NCBI GenBank assembly: GCA_038324085.1
Contig: JBBQHP010000027.1
Span: 1-64,000 of the forward strand
Source: Ga0077523 sp038324085
GTDB lineage: Bacteria > Pseudomonadota > Gammaproteobacteria > Burkholderiales > Ga0077523
DNA: 64,000 nucleotides
Direction of reading: 5' to 3'
The translations under genes were made by a program, and so were the position numbers. Positions 17,778 to 25,694 of this stretch are shown piece by piece. The notes beneath the pieces are model-generated. The model was not told where the DNA came from and did not search any database. It was given only the letters and a program-made list of their open reading frames with translations. How positions within the stretch are numbered: position 1 is the first letter of the stretch; every line of letters starts with the position of its first letter.

Positions 17778-18628
17778 CAATCCGCCACGAGTTCGGGATG
17801 CAAGAGCCGGAAATCCACGCCAGCAGCGAACGAACCCTTCCATCCGATCGCGATTCCGGTCGGGTTCAGAAAGTTGAAGTATCGAAACTGCATCGACCAG
17901 CGCGAACGAGCACCGCAGTTGATTCCGGACGCGTGCAGTGTCAAGAAGTCCACCAAGACGACGTCCCCCGGTCGAGTCGGCGGCGCCACTCGGTCATAGG
18001 ACTCTATGAGCTCTCGCTCGTTCTTGAGACGCAGCGCATAGGCTCCGCTCTTCTCAGGATTGTCGGGGTCGAGCGTCAGGACAGGCACGACGCCTTCAAG
18101 ATGCGACCCGACGCAGAACTCCACGGGACCAAGATCCTCCGTCATCGGGACAAGCGGACTCCAGAGCACAATCCCGTCCGGGCTTCGCAGCTGTGCCGGG
18201 TACTCTTGATGCCACGGAGCGCGATACTTGTTCTCGTTTGGGTTGTCGATTCTGATTCCGTAGCCCCCGCCGGCAATCCCAGGAACGGAATCCTCTCGCA
18301 GCTGGCGGAAGATCTCTTCATTCTTGCTGCTCGCAACCAGACGGACGAACGCCGGAATCTGCTTCGCTGCATCGTAGATCTCGCCACCAAGCCGTCGGTC
18401 ATGCGCCAGGAGCTGCTGGAAACCATGATCGAACGTTTCCGGTGCAAATGCAGGCCGATCCACCGGAAGCCCCGCTTTATGCAGCACGATGCCGATCAGC
18501 TCGTAGATGCTTCGCTGGATTGGGATAACCTCGGTCTCGAGGTCATAAACGTTCTTAACAACGATCAATCCGTTGCGTTTGAACTCCTCGATCTGCGCTG
18601 AATTCAGAATTGATCTGTCGTCACGCAT
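17777..18628 (-). CDS. PhyH-family Fe(II)/2-oxoglutarate dioxygenase
   Basis: 283 residues of the phytanoyl-CoA dioxygenase family. The iron triad is APWHQEYP (His140, with Glu142 at the usual Asp position) and LHASGINCG (His232), and the 2-oxoglutarate Arg is probably in the following RSRWSMQFR. HxE instead of HxD is unusual for PhyH but occurs in clavaminate synthase. The enzyme would hydroxylate or otherwise oxidise a sugar or its substituent. It starts at ATG 18628, eight bases inside the epimerase gene; extending to 18820 would add sequence unlike the family. Substrate is inference from context. Confidence 0.78.
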   Translation of the reverse strand: MRDDRSILNSAQIEEFKRNGLIVVKNVYDLETEVIPIQRSIYELIGIVLHKAGLPVDRPAFAPETFDHGFQQLLAHDRRLGGEIYDAAKQIPAFVRLVASSKNEEIFRQLREDSVPGIAGGGYGIRIDNPNENKYRAPWHQEYPAQLRSPDGIVLWSPLVPMTEDLGPVEFCVGSHLEGVVPVLTLDPDNPEKSGAYALRLKNERELIESYDRVAPPTRPGDVVLVDFLTLHASGINCGARSRWSMQFRYFNFLNPTGIAIGWKGSFAAGVDFRLLHPELVAD

Positions 18629-19169
18629 CGTCTTTCCCGAGGGCAGCCAGCGTCGGCCATGCCTGGTCACGAGCTGAAATCGTGGGGCACGAGACGGGCC
18701 AAGTAATCGCCAGCGCCATATCATCCCAGCGCACGCCGCGCGCCAAGTCTGCAAAATAGTACTCGGACATCTGGTACGAGACTTCCGTGTCATTCTCGAG
18801 CGTCTGGAATCCGTGGCCAACGCCTGAAGGTATGTAGACGCCGCGATGGTTGTGCGCAGTCAGCTCGAAGGCTTCCCAGGTTCCGAACGACGGCGATTCT
18901 GGGCGCAGGTCCACTAACACATCAAAAATCGCGCCACGAATCACTTGGACAAGCTTGTTCTCCTCATGCGGTTTCGCCTGAAAATGGATGCCGCGCAAGA
19001 TTCCACGAACCCGATTGTAAGAAATACTGCGCTGTACACAAGCGGTGGACAGGCCAATCGCCCCGAACTCCCGCGCGCACCAGGAACGGGCGAAGAAGCC
19101 GCGCTCATCCTCGATGAGATCTAAGTCGATCTGGAACGCTCCGGGAATCTTTGTCGGCGAGAATCTCAC
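18621..19169 (-). CDS. rfbC: RmlC-type dTDP/CDP-4-keto-6-deoxyhexose epimerase
   Basis: 182 residues, the usual RmlC length, single cupin domain. LRGIHFQ carries the catalytic His62; Arg59 and the Lys in NKLVQVIRGAIFDVLVDLR line the substrate site, and YIPSGVGHGFQ and the tyrosines in SEYYF match the family. It epimerises C3 and/or C5 of a 4-keto-6-deoxy nucleotide sugar. With rfbF and rfbG alongside and no rmlA/rmlB in the window, a CDP sugar is the likely substrate, not dTDP-rhamnose. GTG 19169 overlaps the stop of the C-methyltransferase gene (GTGA). Confidence 0.83.
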   Translation of the reverse strand: MRFSPTKIPGAFQIDLDLIEDERGFFARSWCAREFGAIGLSTACVQRSISYNRVRGILRGIHFQAKPHEENKLVQVIRGAIFDVLVDLRPESPSFGTWEAFELTAHNHRGVYIPSGVGHGFQTLENDTEVSYQMSEYYFADLARGVRWDDMALAITWPVSCPTISARDQAWPTLAALGKDDA

Positions 19170-20401
19170 GGTACCAGCTCCATCGAAGGAATTGGTAGTA
19201 CGAATCGACCTCCCCAGGCCCGTATCTCTTTCATCTGCTCGATGATCTCGTCGCGTAAATTCCAGGGTAGGACGAGCAGATAGTCTGGCCGTGTCTCCGC
19301 AACCATGGACGGAGAAAGGACCGGAATATGCGTCCCTGGCAGCATGAGCCCCTGCTTGTGGGGACTTCGATCTACTACGTACTCGATAAAGTCGGTCCGG
19401 ATGCCGCAGTAGTTGAGAAGAGTATTGCCTTTGGCCGGTGCGCCGTAGCCCACGACCTGCTTGCCCTGCTCCTTCGCTTCGATGAGAAAGCGGAGCAGCG
19501 CGCGCTTGGTCGCACGAACCGCCTCGTCGAAACCGGCATAGACGGCGAGATCGGCGAGTCCCGCGGCTCTCTCGCGAGCGATCAGCGCCTGCGGCCGCGA
19601 CGTCATTCGCGGCCCGGCGACTTCTTCATGGCACGCGTACAGGCGCAGCGACCCGCCGTGCGTCGTCAACTCATCCACGTCGAAGACGCACAGCCCGTGC
19701 GCCGCCAACACCTTGACCGCGGTGAAGAGGGAGAAATACGAGAAGTGCTCATGGTAGATCGTGTCGAACTGGTGTTGCTCGATGAGCTTGAGTAGGTGCG
19801 GGAACTCCAGCGTGAGCACGCCATCCGGTGCCAGCAGGATTCGCAGCCCTTCGGTGAAATCGTTGAGGTCCGGCACGTGGGCGAACACGTTGTTTCCCGC
19901 GAGCAGGTCGGCCCGGACTCCGCGCTGCGCGAGCACGCGAGCGGTGTCGGCCCCCAGGAAGCAGACCTCGGTGGCGATGCCCTTCTCGCGCGCGACCGCA
20001 GCCACGTTCGCGGCAGGTTCAATCCCGAGCGTCGGTATGCCCGCCCGCTGGAAATACTGCAGAAGGTAGCCGTCGTTGCTCGCGATCTCGACGACCTGAC
20101 TCGACGGCCCGAGAGCGAAGCGCTCGACCGCCATGCGCGCATAGGTCTCGCAATGGGCCAGCCAGCTGTCAGAGTACGAGGAGAAATACAGGTAGTCCCC
20201 GAAGATCTTTTCGGGTGGTTCGAATTCCTCCAGTTGCACCAGGAAGCAGCTGCCGCACACGCGGGCATGCAAGGGGTAGAAGGCTTCCCTGCGACCGACG
20301 TCGGCCGGCTTGACGAACGCGTTCGAGAGTGGTGACAAACCGAGATTGCAAAAGGTGGCCGAGAGCGGAGCTGCGCAGAAGCGGCAGGCGAGTGCGCTCA
20401 T
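19166..20401 (-). CDS. Deoxysugar C-methyltransferase (TylC3/NovU-like)
   Basis: 411 residues, with all three domains of nucleotide-sugar C-methyltransferases: zinc finger (Cys6, Cys9, Cys49, Cys52), SAM core (VVEIASNDGYLLQYF, GNNVFAHVPDL) with the family motif FDTIYHEHFSYFS, and a C-terminal Rossmann-like domain (VVGYGAPAKGNTLLNYC, VDRSPHKQG). Proven members methylate the ring carbon next to a 4-ketone (C3 or C5). Directly after rfbF-rfbG it would act on CDP-4-keto-6-deoxyglucose to make a branched-chain sugar. Start ATG 20401 overlaps the rfbG stop (ATGA); the frame above it lies inside rfbG. Confidence 0.87.
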   Translation of the reverse strand: MSALACRFCAAPLSATFCNLGLSPLSNAFVKPADVGRREAFYPLHARVCGSCFLVQLEEFEPPEKIFGDYLYFSSYSDSWLAHCETYARMAVERFALGPSSQVVEIASNDGYLLQYFQRAGIPTLGIEPAANVAAVAREKGIATEVCFLGADTARVLAQRGVRADLLAGNNVFAHVPDLNDFTEGLRILLAPDGVLTLEFPHLLKLIEQHQFDTIYHEHFSYFSLFTAVKVLAAHGLCVFDVDELTTHGGSLRLYACHEEVAGPRMTSRPQALIARERAAGLADLAVYAGFDEAVRATKRALLRFLIEAKEQGKQVVGYGAPAKGNTLLNYCGIRTDFIEYVVDRSPHKQGLMLPGTHIPVLSPSMVAETRPDYLLVLPWNLRDEIIEQMKEIRAWGGRFVLPIPSMELVP

Positions 20402-21462
20402 TGCACAAACGCTTCCGTATAGCGGCGAATCTGGCCCAGCGCCAGCGAGCGGGCCGGCGTCCCGCCGAGCCATTGCCGATACCAACCGACGGTCCACTCG
20501 AGTGCCTCGCCGATCCCGAGCCGGCAGCGCCAGCCGAGCCGTTGTTTCGCCTTGGAGGGGTCGAGCGCAAGTACCGGGGCTTCGCGCAGTCGAGCCTCAT
20601 CCGTCGTCCTCCATTGGGCGCCATCACCCCACAGCGCAGCCGCGTGGGTCACGATTTCGCGAACGGGGATCGAGCCCACCGGTTCGGGTCCGAAATTCCA
20701 CGCCTCTGCGTAGTCTGCGCCTTCCCGGTGCAGGCGCTCGGCCAGTTCGAGATAGCCCGCGAGGGGGTCGAGCACGTGTTGCCAGGGTCGTGTTGCCTCG
20801 GGATTGCGGATCGTCGCGATCCGGCCTGCGCCGAAGGCGCGCACGAGGTCGGGCAATAGCCGGTCGGCGGCCCAGTCTCCCCCGCCGATGACGTTGCCTG
20901 CGCGGGCACTGGCGACACACGGGGCGGCCGCATCACCGAAGAATGACCGCCGGTAGGCGCTCGTCACGAGTTCGGCACAGGCTTTGCTGGCCGCGTAGGG
21001 ATCGTGGCCACCGAGCGCATCCGATTCACGATGCGGCGCGCCAACCGGGTGCTCTTCGTAGCACTTGTCCGTCGTCACGATTACGATCGCTTTCACGGTG
21101 GGCACATGCCGGCAGGCTTCGAGCAGGTTGACCGTTCCCATGACGTTGGTGTCGAAGGTGGTCACCGCATCGCGGTAAGACTCGCGAATGATGGCCTGGG
21201 CGGCGAGATGAAAAACCACGTCCGGAGTCGACCGCCCGAGCGCATCGGACAGGCTGGCAAGATCGCGCACGTCGCCTCGGACGGACGTTCGCGTTTCGTC
21301 CGATCGCACCTCCGTGAACAGATTCGGATCGGTCGGGGGCTCGAGCGCATAGCCGGTGACGCGCGCACCGAGGCTTTCGAGCCACAGCGACAACCACGCG
21401 CCCTTGAATCCGGTGTCGCCGGTAACCAAGACACGCCGGTCGGACCAGAATCCCGGCGTCAC
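20398..21462 (-). CDS. rfbG: CDP-glucose 4,6-dehydratase
   Basis: 354 residues, extended SDR: VLVTGDTGFKGAWLSLWL (NAD-binding GxxGxxG with the RfbG-typical FKGAWL), HLAAQAIIRESYRDAVTTFD, and the active site DPYAASKACAE (YxxxK). The phrase ATRPWQHVLDPLAGYL near the end is characteristic of RfbG. It converts CDP-glucose to CDP-4-keto-6-deoxyglucose. The start is GTG 21462, overlapping the rfbF stop as GTGA. The usual next enzyme, the C3 dehydrase RfbH, is absent; a C-methyltransferase takes its place. Confidence 0.93.
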   Translation of the reverse strand: MTPGFWSDRRVLVTGDTGFKGAWLSLWLESLGARVTGYALEPPTDPNLFTEVRSDETRTSVRGDVRDLASLSDALGRSTPDVVFHLAAQAIIRESYRDAVTTFDTNVMGTVNLLEACRHVPTVKAIVIVTTDKCYEEHPVGAPHRESDALGGHDPYAASKACAELVTSAYRRSFFGDAAAPCVASARAGNVIGGGDWAADRLLPDLVRAFGAGRIATIRNPEATRPWQHVLDPLAGYLELAERLHREGADYAEAWNFGPEPVGSIPVREIVTHAAALWGDGAQWRTTDEARLREAPVLALDPSKAKQRLGWRCRLGIGEALEWTVGWYRQWLGGTPARSLALGQIRRYTEAFVQ

Positions 21463-22229
21463 GACCAGATCTTCCAGGGCGCACGGCGCGAGCCCCACAG
21501 TTCTTCCAATTGCACTTTGTCGCGCAGCGTATCCATGGGCAGCCAGAAGCCGCGGTGCTGATACGCCGCCATCTGCCCTTCGCGCGCCAGACGCTCCATC
21601 GGTCCGCGCTCCCAAACGGTCTCGTCACCATCGATGTAGTCCAGCACCTTCGGCGAGAGCACGAAAAAGCCGCCGCTCACCCAGTCGCCGTCGCCCTTCG
21701 GCTTCTCCTCGAAGCTGCTGATGCGATGCCCGCGCAGGTCGATCGCGCCGAAACGCCCCGGCGGCTGCACGGCGGTGACCGTTGCCAGCGTGCCCTGCTG
21801 GGCGTGGAAATGTGTCAGCGCCTTCACGTCGATGTCCGAAACCCCATCTCCATAGGTGAAGCAGAATGCTTCGTCATCGAGATACCGTGCCACGCGCCTC
21901 AGCCTGCCCCCGGTCATGGTGTTCTCGCCCGTGTCCACCAGCGTCACGCGCCACGGCTCGGCGCTAGCTTGATGCACTTCCATTCGATTTGACGCCATGT
22001 CGAACGTCACGTCCGACATGTGGAGGAAGTAGTTGGCGAAATACTCCTTGATCATGTAGCCCTTGTAGCCCAGGCAGATGATGAAATCCTGTACACCGTG
22101 GGCTGCATAGATCTTCATCACGTGCCAGAGGATCGGCTTGCCGCCTATTTCCACCATCGGCTTGGGCCGCAGGTGCGACTCCTCGCTGATGCGCGTGCCC
22201 AGCCCCCCGGCCAGGATGACGACCTTCAA
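21459..22229 (-). CDS. rfbF: Glucose-1-phosphate cytidylyltransferase
   Basis: 256 residues, the standard RfbF size. It opens MKVVILAGGLGTRISEESH with LRPKPMVEIGGKPILWH, the nucleotidyltransferase signature; FCFTYGDGVSDID supplies the metal-binding Asp pair, and VQPPGRFGAID and FEEKP follow. It makes CDP-glucose from CTP and glucose-1-phosphate, committing carbon to the CDP-6-deoxyhexose branch. It lies 13 bases after fcl and overlaps rfbG by four. Confidence 0.95.
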   Translation of the reverse strand: MKVVILAGGLGTRISEESHLRPKPMVEIGGKPILWHVMKIYAAHGVQDFIICLGYKGYMIKEYFANYFLHMSDVTFDMASNRMEVHQASAEPWRVTLVDTGENTMTGGRLRRVARYLDDEAFCFTYGDGVSDIDVKALTHFHAQQGTLATVTAVQPPGRFGAIDLRGHRISSFEEKPKGDGDWVSGGFFVLSPKVLDYIDGDETVWERGPMERLAREGQMAAYQHRGFWLPMDTLRDKVQLEELWGSRRAPWKIWS

Positions 22230-22242
22230 GCAGCGCCCCGAA

Positions 22243-23220
22243 TCATGCGGTCGCGGAGACCGACGCTCCGCGTCTCAGGAAATCCTGGTACGCATTGTCG
22301 ATACCTCGGGACAGGTCGGTGCGCGGCGACCACTCTAGCGAGCGCATCCTGTGCACGTCGAGCAGCTTGCGCATCGTCCCATCCGGCTTGCTCGTATCGA
22401 ACGTGAGCCTTCCTCCGAACCCTACGACCCGGGCCGTGGTCTCGGCAAGTTCACGGATGGTGACGTCTTCGCCGCATCCCACGTTGATCAGCGAGGGCTC
22501 GTATTTCGCCAGGATGTCGTCGTACCGAGCATCGGGCAGGCTCATCAGCGTCACGCACGCATCCGCCATGTCGTCGCTGTAGAGAAACTCCCGCCGCGGC
22601 GTGCCCGTGCCCCAGACGACCACTTCACCGTCGCCGCGCTCTTTTGCTTCGTGCATCTTGCGGATCAGCGCGGGCAAGACATGCGAGTTCTGAAGGTCGT
22701 AGTTGTCGCCGGGACCATAGAGATTGGTCGGCATCACCGAAAGATAACGGGTGCCGTACTGTCGGTTGTAGGACCAGCACATCTCGATGCCCGCGATCTT
22801 GGCGATGGCGTAGGGCCGGTTCGTCGCCTCCAGTGGACCGGTGAGGAGATATTCCTCTTTGATCGGCTGCGGGCAATCGCGCGGGTAGATGCACGAAGAG
22901 CCGAGAAACAGCAGGCGCTTCACGCCGACCCGCCAGGCCTCGTGGATGACGTTCGTCTGGATCAAGAGATTCTCGGCGATGAACTGGGCCGGATACGTGC
23001 TGTTGGCCAGGATGCCGCCGACCTTCGCCGCGGCGAGGATCACGTACTCGGGCTTCTCATGCTCGAAGAACCGGTTCACTGCCACAGCGTCCTGGAGATC
23101 GAGTTCGGCATGCGTGCGCTTCAGGATGTTGCGATGGCCTCCAGCCTCGAGGCGACGGACCAGCGCCGAGCCGACGAGGCCGCTATGGCCGGCCACGTAG
23201 ATAGCGCTATTGGGCTTCAA
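22243..23220 (-). CDS. fcl: GDP-L-fucose synthase
   Basis: 325 residues, SDR fold: IYVAGHSGLVGSALVRRL (NADPH site), LAAAKVGGILANSTYPA, LFLGSSCIYP and NRPYAIAKIAG (YxxxK). It carries out the 3,5-epimerisation and 4-reduction of GDP-4-keto-6-deoxymannose to GDP-L-fucose (WcaG/Fcl). Its partner Gmd is the upstream gene, 284 bases away, the gap being occupied by a broken PIN-toxin gene. GDP-fucose synthesis in the same run shows that the polysaccharide probably contains fucose. Confidence 0.94.
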   Translation of the reverse strand: MKPNSAIYVAGHSGLVGSALVRRLEAGGHRNILKRTHAELDLQDAVAVNRFFEHEKPEYVILAAAKVGGILANSTYPAQFIAENLLIQTNVIHEAWRVGVKRLLFLGSSCIYPRDCPQPIKEEYLLTGPLEATNRPYAIAKIAGIEMCWSYNRQYGTRYLSVMPTNLYGPGDNYDLQNSHVLPALIRKMHEAKERGDGEVVVWGTGTPRREFLYSDDMADACVTLMSLPDARYDDILAKYEPSLINVGCGEDVTIRELAETTARVVGFGGRLTFDTSKPDGTMRKLLDVHRMRSLEWSPRTDLSRGIDNAYQDFLRRGASVSATA

Positions 23221-23238
23221 TTTGCGTTCCGAACGCCG

Positions 23239-23433
23239 TCATGATCGTCCCCACAAGACCCCCTCACGGTAGGATCCAAACACGGGATCCACCGTAATGA
23301 CCGGCAGTTTCTCGATCTTGGCCTGCGCGATCTGCATTCGGTCGAAAGGGTCGTTGTGCGGGCCCGGCGATTCGCCAGCCTCGAGCGCGTGCTCCGGTCC
23401 GATTGCGAAGGCCTCGATCCGAGCTTTCCAAGG
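23239..23433 (-). pseudogene. Remnant of a VapC-like PIN-domain toxin
   Basis: Reading the minus strand in one frame from 23433 to TGA at 23241-23239 gives a piece with PEHALEAGESPGPHNDPFDRM, then QIAQAKIEKLPVITVDPVF and SYREGVLW. HxDPFDR and TxD are the second-half acidic motifs of VapC-type PIN ribonucleases. The reading frame is closed by TAG at 23436-23434 and no first half (the DTHxLLW part) or antitoxin is present. In the neighbouring frame 23459 upward there is SAFAEVYSLGKL, which may be the continuation before a frameshift. Only about 65 of the ~130 family residues remain, so it is dead. Confidence 0.65.
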
Positions 23434-23504
23434 CTATAGACTTCGGCGAAGGCCGACAAGCAGATGGGTGGGCAATACCGCTCGAGCCCGGGTTGACGGC
23501 AGAC

Positions 23505-24590
23505 TCACTCATGGTAGTCATACGCCGCGAATCCGTGCTTCTTGACCAGTTCGTCGCGCTCCGCCGCCTTGAGGTCCTCGCGAACCATCTCGGCGACGAG
23601 GTCGCGAAAGCCGGTCTTCGGTTTCCAGCCGAGTTTCGCGTTTGCTTTGGCCGGGTCCCCGAGCAGCGTTTCGACTTCCGCTGGGCGGAAATAGCGGGGA
23701 TCGACCGCCACGACGCACTTGCCATTCTGGGCGTAGCCCTTCTCGTCCACTCCTTCGCCGCGCCAGTCGATGCGCATGCCAAGCTCTGCGGCCGCGGCAT
23801 CGACGAACTCGCGCACGCTGTGCTGCTGCCCGGTCGCGATGACGAAGTCCTCGGCCGCAGGCTGTTGCAGCATGAGCCACATGGCCTCGACATAGTCGCG
23901 GGCGTGACCCCAGTCGCGTTTCGAATCCATGTTGCCGAGGAACACCGTGTCCTGCAGGCCGAGTTTGATGCGCGCCATGGCGCGCGTGATCTTGCGGGTG
24001 ACGAACGTCTCGCCACGGGTCGGAGACTCGTGGTTGAACAGGATGCCGTTGCACGCATACATCCCGTACGACTCGCGATAGTTCACCGTGATCCAGTACC
24101 CGTACAACTTGGCGACCGCGTAAGGCGAGCGCGGATAGAACGGGGTCGATTCCTTCTGCGGAATTTCCTGGACCAGGCCGTAGAGCTCGGAAGTGGACGC
24201 CTGATAGAAGCGTGTCTTGCGCTCGAGCCCGAGGATCCGGATTGCCTCCAGCACGCGCAGGGTACCCAGCGCATCGGAGTTCGCGGTGTACTCCGGCTCT
24301 TCGAACGAGACCGCCACGTGGCTCTGCGCCGCGAGGTTGTAGATCTCGTCGGGCTGCACCTGCTGAATTATGCGCACCAGGCTGGATGAGTCGGTCATAT
24401 CGCCGTAGTGCAGGATGAAGCGCCGATTGCTGACGTGCGGATCCTGGTACAGATGATCGATGCGATCGGTGTTGAAGAGCGAGGTGCGGCGCTTGATGCC
24501 ATGCACGGTATAGCCCTTCGAGAGCAGGAACTCGGCGAGGTAGGCACCATCCTGGCCGGTGATCCCGGAGATGAGCGCAATCTTGTCCAT
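23505..24590 (-). CDS. gmd: GDP-mannose 4,6-dehydratase
   Basis: 361 residues. IALISGITGQDGAYLAEFLL is the Gmd nucleotide-binding start, followed by HGIKRRTSLFNTDRIDHLY, YNLAAQSHVAVSFEEPEYT, ASTSELYG and SPYAVAKLYGYW (YxxxK), plus NHESPTRGETFVTRKITRA. It makes GDP-4-keto-6-deoxymannose, the substrate of Fcl and possibly of the DegT aminotransferase. It is the first gene of the polysaccharide run and diverges from waaC over 84 bases, so the main promoter of the whole minus-strand locus should lie just right of 24590. Confidence 0.95.
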   Translation of the reverse strand: MDKIALISGITGQDGAYLAEFLLSKGYTVHGIKRRTSLFNTDRIDHLYQDPHVSNRRFILHYGDMTDSSSLVRIIQQVQPDEIYNLAAQSHVAVSFEEPEYTANSDALGTLRVLEAIRILGLERKTRFYQASTSELYGLVQEIPQKESTPFYPRSPYAVAKLYGYWITVNYRESYGMYACNGILFNHESPTRGETFVTRKITRAMARIKLGLQDTVFLGNMDSKRDWGHARDYVEAMWLMLQQPAAEDFVIATGQQHSVREFVDAAAAELGMRIDWRGEGVDEKGYAQNGKCVVAVDPRYFRPAEVETLLGDPAKANAKLGWKPKTGFRDLVAEMVREDLKAAERDELVKKHGFAAYDYHE

Positions 24591-24621
24591 GGGAAAGACC
24601 GGGTCGAGAAGATGTCGCCAT

Positions 24622-24627
24622 TATAAT
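24622..24627 (+). promoter_or_regulatory. Candidate -10 box for waaC
   Basis: A perfect TATAAT lies 48 bases before the waaC start in the 84-base gap between gmd and waaC. No good -35 is present at 16-18 bases. It is oriented for waaC; transcription of gmd in the other direction must start from the same short gap, but I could not pick its boxes. Confidence 0.35.
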
Positions 24628-24674
24628 CGGGGCCCTGACCGTTTCCCCGACCCCCGGCGTATTGTTCGCGCCTC

Positions 24675-25694
24675 GTGCCCTCAATCCTTCTGGTCAAGAC
24701 ATCCTCGCTCGGCGACGTGGTGCACAACCTGCCCGTGGTGAGCGACATCCGGCGGGCGCTTCCGGGTACCGTCGTCGACTGGGTCGTCGAGGAAGCGTTC
24801 ACGGCGATTCCGGCGTTGCATGGTGGCCTGCGACGCGTGATTGCCTGTGCGCCGCGGCGCTGGCGCCGCGGACTCCTCCGCCCGAGCGTATGGAACGAGA
24901 TCGGCGACCTGCGCACGGTACTGCAGGAGTACCCCTACGACACTGTCGTCGATACGCAAGGGCTGTTGAAGAGCGCATTGATCGCGCGCCTCGCTTCGGG
25001 CGAACGGCACGGATTGGACTGGCGCAGTTCCCGCGAACCGCTCGCCTGGGCGTATAACAAGGTCCACTCGGTCCCGTGGGGCCGCCACGCCGTTCAGCGC
25101 AATCGCGAACTGGCGGCGAACGCACTGGGCTATGCGCTGGAAGGACCTGCCGAATACGGTATTGCGGCCCCGGCGTTTCCACCGGGCGAGACCGACGACG
25201 ATTCTCCGGAGGAGGAACGGCTTCCCTGGATGGATAGGCAGACACGGTACGAATGGGTACCGGAAGGTCCGTTCATGGTGCTGCTCCACGGCACCAGCGC
25301 CGAACGCAAGCTGTGGCCAGAACATCAGTGGAAGAAGCTGGCCGCGCACTTTGGCGGCGCAGGGATCGCATGCATCCTGCCCTGGGGCAGCGCGGAGGAA
25401 GGCGCCCGCAGCAGGCGCATCGCTTCTGGAGTGCCGAATGCGATCGTTCCGCCGCGACTCGGCCTGCATGTCCTGGCAGGGCTGTTCGGTCGCGCACGGA
25501 GCGTGGTCGGTGTCGACACCGGTCTCGTACACCTGGCCGCGGCCTTGCAGCGTCCGACGGTGGGCGTGTTCGTCGCGACGAATCCGGCAGCAACCGGAGT
25601 GTTCGCACCTTGCAACGCGGTCAACGTCGGCAACGGGAAGCAGTCTCCGCCGCTGGCCGCCGTGCTGAATGCGATCGTGCAGGTCGCGCCGTGA
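24675..25694 (+). CDS. waaC: LPS heptosyltransferase I
   Basis: 339 residues, GT9 family. It begins ILLVKTSSLGDVVHNLPVVSDI, the WaaC donor-site N-terminus, and has VVDTQGLLKSALIARLASG, LLHGTSAERKLWPEHQWKKL and VVGVDTGLVHLAAALQRPTV, the GT9 ADP-heptose motif. It adds the first L-glycero-D-manno-heptose to Kdo2-lipid A at the cytoplasmic face. Starts at GTG 24675. The stop overlaps the GTG of waaA (GTGA), making a two-gene inner-core operon. Confidence 0.93.
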   Translation: MPSILLVKTSSLGDVVHNLPVVSDIRRALPGTVVDWVVEEAFTAIPALHGGLRRVIACAPRRWRRGLLRPSVWNEIGDLRTVLQEYPYDTVVDTQGLLKSALIARLASGERHGLDWRSSREPLAWAYNKVHSVPWGRHAVQRNRELAANALGYALEGPAEYGIAAPAFPPGETDDDSPEEERLPWMDRQTRYEWVPEGPFMVLLHGTSAERKLWPEHQWKKLAAHFGGAGIACILPWGSAEEGARSRRIASGVPNAIVPPRLGLHVLAGLFGRARSVVGVDTGLVHLAAALQRPTVGVFVATNPAATGVFAPCNAVNVGNGKQSPPLAAVLNAIVQVAP

